A DNA stretch of 64,000 nt from Planctomycetota bacterium (GTDB lineage Bacteria; Planctomycetota; UBA8742; UBA2392): positions 1 through 64,000 of the forward strand of contig JAGQRH010000020.1 of the NCBI GenBank assembly GCA_020425605.1, in the 5' to 3' direction. A program made the position numbers and the translations under genes. The first letter of the stretch is position 1. Every line of letters starts with the position of its first letter. The notes beneath the pieces are model-generated. The model did not search any database and was not told the origin of the DNA. It worked only from the letters and a program-made list of their open reading frames with translations. Below, one piece after another: positions 60,811-64,000 of the stretch.

Positions 60811-60826
60811 CCTGCTCCGCGCACTG

Positions 60827-60884
60827 GGGCTTGGGACACAGGAGTTGGGGATTTGGCCCTAAACCCTATGCCCCAAGCCCTTTT
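60827..60884 (+). terminator. possible long-loop terminator after the desaturase
   Basis: GGGCTTGGG (60827-60835) and CCCAAGCCC (60872-60880) pair over a 36-nt loop and are followed by TTTT. The long loop makes it weak; it could also be a small intergenic repeat. Confidence 0.4.
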
Positions 60885-60952
60885 CGTCTGCTGCGGAAAT
60901 CCATGTCGCAACGGGGTGTATGCTCTATCCGGACAACTGACCGGAGATCGTC

Positions 60953-61462
60953 ATGCATACCGAAACACAGGCAGGACTCGACGCCAGCAAGGGCTTCTTG
61001 CGCGACTGCATTGAAGTCTCGCAGCTGATGCTGCGTCAGAAGCTGGAGGCGCTGCGACGCGGCGAGAGGGTGGACGTCGCCGAAACCCGCGCCGTCATGG
61101 GCGATGGACGCGCGGCCGCGAGGCAGCTTGCGCAGGTCGCATCACTGGAGGTTCGCGACCGGGCGCTTGAGTTGCGCGAGTCAGGCGCCGGGCAGAAGGC
61201 GGGGAAACGGCCGGCGCCGGCAGTGGCCGCCGAGGCGCACCACTCCGACGGCCAGCTAGAGCGTGATCGCACGATGCTGATGGAGCATTCGCTGGAAAGC
61301 TCGCAACAGCTGCTGAAGGCAATCGACAGCGACGAGCCGTGCGATTACAGCCCGCGGCCGGAGATCATTGAGATGGTGCGACGCTACGGCTTCGACCCGG
61401 ACGACGAAGACTCGCTCGCCAAGGTGGCAGACATCCTGTTCCCGGAATCAGTGGAGGCCTAG
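60953..61462 (+). CDS. hypothetical 169-aa protein
   Basis: A soluble, largely helical protein: LRDCIEVSQLMLRQKLEALRR, a Gly/Ala/Lys-rich linker near residue 80-95, and a C-terminal EIIEMVRRYGFDPDDEDSLAKVADILFP. No family recognised. An SD-like GGAG is 8 nt before ATG. It precedes a membrane protein gene by about 110 bp. Confidence 0.7.
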   Translation: MHTETQAGLDASKGFLRDCIEVSQLMLRQKLEALRRGERVDVAETRAVMGDGRAAARQLAQVASLEVRDRALELRESGAGQKAGKRPAPAVAAEAHHSDGQLERDRTMLMEHSLESSQQLLKAIDSDEPCDYSPRPEIIEMVRRYGFDPDDEDSLAKVADILFPESVEA

Positions 61463-61570
61463 TGCCCCACAGCTCAGCAGTGTCCGCGCCCGCTTTCGCG
61501 CCGGGCGGTGCGCGACTATTGTCTGTGCGGGGGCCTGGGAGCCGTCGTGGACGACAAACGTGAAGCAGGC

Positions 61571-62422
61571 ATGAGCCTGCAAACGAAGCTTGTACTAGTT
61601 TTTGCTGCGCTGTTTGCCGTTGCGGCAATCGTGCGGGGGTTCTGGCTGGACGCTCAGCCGGCGATCACGCAGCCGCAGTTGTTCTGGTCGTTCCTGCTGC
61701 TCGGGCTCGGCGGCTCGCTTCTGGGCTGGCGGCTTGGCATGCGCCATGACAGTCACCTTGGTCGCAATGTGCTGGCGCTGTTCGGTGCGTTGCTTTCCTG
61801 GCGGCTGAGCTACTTCCCGCTGATGGTCGTTTCGGGTTGGAAGGCCAGCCTTGGCGAGTTCGCGCTCTACAGCATCGGTGTCACCACGATGGTCTACCCG
61901 ACGTTCCTGCTGGTGATGTTCGCGCAGAACCTGGCGATCGGCGCCGTTGCCGCTGCGGCCGTAGCTGTGCCACAAGGTGAGGCACCGGCGGAAGGCCGGC
62001 TACTGAAGATTCGCAAACTGCTGTTCGCGCCACCGCGCAGGCTGCTGTGGATTGTGGGCTGCCTTGCCTTGCCCGTGGCGTTTCTGACGAGCTTCAGCTG
62101 GTCGTCGGACTATGTCCTGTTCGGCGACGCGCCCTGGAGTGAGCCGCGGGCGCTGCCCGAAGTAGCCGAGCCGAAACACAATCCATACGCCGATGTACTC
62201 GGCACGTACTGGGACCGGCTGAGCCTTGGCTCAAAAGTGCTCGCGCTGAACGCACGCCTTACGTACCCGCTTGTGCCGGAAAGCCCATGGGGCAAAGCGA
62301 TGAAGGGGACACTTGAGGCCGAGACACGCGCGAACCCGCTGGCCAGCAGTCGCGAACGCGTCGACGAGCACTACCTTGCGTATCTCGCCGCGCATTCGGC
62401 CATGCACGGGGACCAGCCGTGA
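61571..62422 (+). CDS. hypothetical polytopic membrane protein
   Basis: A 283-aa protein. About five or six TM helices cluster at residues 5-25, 35-55, 65-85, 95-125 and 155-175, followed by a soluble region of some 100 residues. No transporter motif seen. ATG 61571 is the assumed start; the frame is open further up to 61508 with less convincing sequence. It overlaps the dehydrogenase gene by 4 bases (GTGA). Confidence 0.72.
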   Translation: MSLQTKLVLVFAALFAVAAIVRGFWLDAQPAITQPQLFWSFLLLGLGGSLLGWRLGMRHDSHLGRNVLALFGALLSWRLSYFPLMVVSGWKASLGEFALYSIGVTTMVYPTFLLVMFAQNLAIGAVAAAAVAVPQGEAPAEGRLLKIRKLLFAPPRRLLWIVGCLALPVAFLTSFSWSSDYVLFGDAPWSEPRALPEVAEPKHNPYADVLGTYWDRLSLGSKVLALNARLTYPLVPESPWGKAMKGTLEAETRANPLASSRERVDEHYLAYLAAHSAMHGDQP

Positions 62423-63387
62423 GTCGAGTGCTGGTCGCGGGCGGGCGCGGCTTCATGGGTCGTCGAATCGTGCGGCTGTTGAAGCAGACGCTGCCGGATG
62501 TCGAAGTTCTGACGGCCGGGCGCGGTGCCGCCAACGACAGGCCATTGGACGTGAAGGAACCGGACGCGGCGGCGCTCGAGGGCGTCAACGTGCTGATCAA
62601 CGCGGTCGGTCCGTTTGACTATGACCCCACCCGGTTGGTCAACGCTTCGCACGGTGCCGGGGCGCACTACGTGGACATCGCTGAGACAGAAGATTTCATC
62701 GCGAAGGCGGCCCGTGCCCACGACTCGCTCGCGGCCGTCAGCGGCGCAAGCTCAGTGCCCGGGCTGGTGCAGGTGCTGGCCCAGACGTGGGCGGCCGAGC
62801 CCCCCAAGCGGATCCGTGCCCAGCTGAGCATCGGCACGAAGAACCCTGCGTCCACCACTCTATTGTACAGCATGCTGCAACCGGTTGGTCGCGACGGTTG
62901 CTTTCGGAGCAGCTGGCTTCGGGCGCATGACGGAATCGCTGCACGGCGCTACGGGTCTTACCCGGGGCTGACTGCTAGCCTTCGGGTGGGCGGGCGCGAC
63001 GTCCCGGCCGAGTTCGGCTTTGGGTTCGACCGCCGGTCGTATACGCGACTGTTGTTGATCTTTGCTCCGATGATCGGGTTGCTACCGCGCCCGCTGTTGC
63101 GCTTCGAGGCCTGGTGGGCTGCTCTGGTGTCACCGTTGCTTGGGCCGTTCGGCACAAAGGTCGGCATCCTCTCACTGGACGCGTTGGACGAATCGGGCGC
63201 GGTCACCGGCAGCGTTGAGGTTCGGGCCCGCGAAAACGGACTGGACGTCCCGGCATGGCCGGCAGTCTGGGCAACCGAGGCGCTGCTCAAGAGCACGCAG
63301 CCGGCGCGACGCTTGTCGGACCTGTTGACCCCGAACGCGACGGCAGAAAAGCTGCGTGCGGCCGGGTACGAGGTCAGCGGGACTTAG
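62419..63387 (+). CDS. saccharopine dehydrogenase-like NAD(P)-binding protein
   Basis: A 322-aa protein. MSRVLVAGGRGFMGRRIVRLL is the Rossmann loop, and NVLINAVGPFDYDPTRLVNA with GAHYVDIAETEDFI match the saccharopine dehydrogenase/trans-enoyl reductase group. The C-terminal half has one hydrophobic segment near 210-230. The GTG start overlaps the previous stop. True substrate is unknown; lysine metabolism is not implied. Confidence 0.85.
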   Translation: MSRVLVAGGRGFMGRRIVRLLKQTLPDVEVLTAGRGAANDRPLDVKEPDAAALEGVNVLINAVGPFDYDPTRLVNASHGAGAHYVDIAETEDFIAKAARAHDSLAAVSGASSVPGLVQVLAQTWAAEPPKRIRAQLSIGTKNPASTTLLYSMLQPVGRDGCFRSSWLRAHDGIAARRYGSYPGLTASLRVGGRDVPAEFGFGFDRRSYTRLLLIFAPMIGLLPRPLLRFEAWWAALVSPLLGPFGTKVGILSLDALDESGAVTGSVEVRARENGLDVPAWPAVWATEALLKSTQPARRLSDLLTPNATAEKLRAAGYEVSGT

Positions 63388-63475
63388 TCAATGCAGTTTG
63401 ACTTGCTGTTCAAATAGCTGATTCAGACTACAAAGGCGCACCAAACACCTGAAATCAAAGCATTGGCAGATAAAT

Positions 63476-63504
63476 TTGCCATCTCTCTCACCACGGTGTA
63501 TATT
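63476..63504 (+). promoter_or_regulatory. good sigma70-type promoter
   Basis: TTGCCA (63476-63481), a 17-nt spacer, TATATT (63499-63504): one mismatch in each hexamer. The surrounding 63388-63557 stretch is clearly more AT-rich than the rest of the window. A TATATTGCATATA dyad covers the -10. It serves the gene at 63558. Confidence 0.65.
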
Positions 63505-63557
63505 GCATATATCGCCCAAGTTGCACTTCTGATGGGGCGATCTGAGGGAGGCCGGCC

Positions 63558-64000
63558 ATGTCCAACTCTAACTCAACTTGTCATCGCATTCGCATTGTCC
63601 TCGCAGTGGACGAATCACTTCCCCAAGAGGTCCGGGCAGATGTCGCGGAGTCGTTGGAAGCCGCAGGCTGGGTACCGGCCAGCGACGGCTACGACTGCTG
63701 GATCTGCCGGGCGCGCATCGACGAAGTCGAGAAGATCGAGCGTCGCGTTCGAAAGGTCTTCGAGTTTGCAGCATTCACGGCCGGCTTTGAGGGTCGGGTG
63801 ACGTTTGCCCTGAAGCTGGGCGAGCTGAACCCGCGCACATGCTCCATGCGGATCGGTGACGGCGGAATGAAAACGAAGCCCATCGTTGCCCGCAACAGCG
63901 GTGCGGATTTCGCGACAGAGCGAGTTCCAAACGGAGGCGCCAGCAGGCTGCCGGAATCGGTGAACCTACCGAACCTGACCAGCCTGAAGACCGCGTTCTA
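63558..64000 (+). CDS. hypothetical protein, cut at or near its stop by the window edge
   Basis: Reading from ATG 63558 (MSNSNSTCHRIRIVLAVD), preceded by GAGGGAGG, the frame stays open for 147 codons to 63998; the last two bases TA may begin a stop codon or Tyr. It has ESLPQEVRADVAESLEAAGW, a CxxC-like DCWICRARIDEVEKIERRV and little else to identify. No TM. Its own promoter is upstream. I do not recognise a family. Confidence 0.65.
   Translation, partial: MSNSNSTCHRIRIVLAVDESLPQEVRADVAESLEAAGWVPASDGYDCWICRARIDEVEKIERRVRKVFEFAAFTAGFEGRVTFALKLGELNPRTCSMRIGDGGMKTKPIVARNSGADFATERVPNGGASRLPESVNLPNLTSLKTAF

Overview
This is a GC-rich, densely coded bacterial chromosome window with about 58 protein genes and two tRNA genes (Val-UAC and Asp-GUC). 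I see no insertion sequence, phage module or CRISPR array. A Gram-negative cell with an outer membrane is suggested by an RND pump with a lipoprotein adaptor and by many lipobox lipoproteins. MqnE (futalosine menaquinone route), a detached transketolase C-half, short HisG with HisZ, DUF1844, LRR and FHA proteins together suggest the Planctomycetota or a neighbouring deep phylum. The phylum assignment is inference; no 16S gene is present.

Layout. 1-3136: truncated rpsA, two orphan small genes, an inverted-repeat element, and a crcB-MOSC pair. 3185-7217: PHP phosphoesterase, FAD oxidoreductase, small membrane proteins, lipoprotein hydrolase. 7275-10334 (minus): serine-palmitoyltransferase-like enzyme, sucC without sucD, coaD. 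10457-14125: two tandem glutathione peroxidases (the second broken by an in-frame TAG), alkyladenine glycosylase, O-methyltransferase, LRR protein, DUF2277. 14193-18624: tRNA-Val and an RND efflux pair. 18643-27618 (minus): a compact histidine operon hisZ-G-D-C-B-H-A-A2-F-IE, preceded by a cytochrome c and an ABC ATPase. 29012-33266: a four-gene module of unknown function (acidic protein with an L7/L12-like tail, an 89-aa protein, an FHA protein, a two-anchor membrane protein). 33298-39005: aroB, dprA, a homocysteine methyltransferase/MTHFR fusion, plsY and gpsA, closely packed. 39012-46552 (minus): transketolase C-half, MFS transporter, aminotransferase with prephenate dehydratase, and an envelope operon with DUF1844. 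46693-49872: mqnE and a TPR protein. 49918-57122: Nudix, secreted protein, YbjQ-like, miaA, tRNA-Asp, uppP, and an M1 peptidase with HEAT repeats and a basic tail. 57321-64000: S41-like protease, membrane proteins, desaturase, saccharopine-dehydrogenase-like protein, and a 3'-truncated gene.

The most striking material is in the histidine operon. The HisI-HisE protein carries a C-terminal HD domain that matches the (p)ppGpp hydrolase domain of SpoT/MESH1, and hisA is duplicated in tandem with the second copy altered at the catalytic first Asp (D to E). Other notable points are the nonsense-interrupted peroxidase, the L7/L12-like/FHA module, the M1-HEAT-basic-tail fusion, and a repeat shared by intergenic regions about 55 kb apart.
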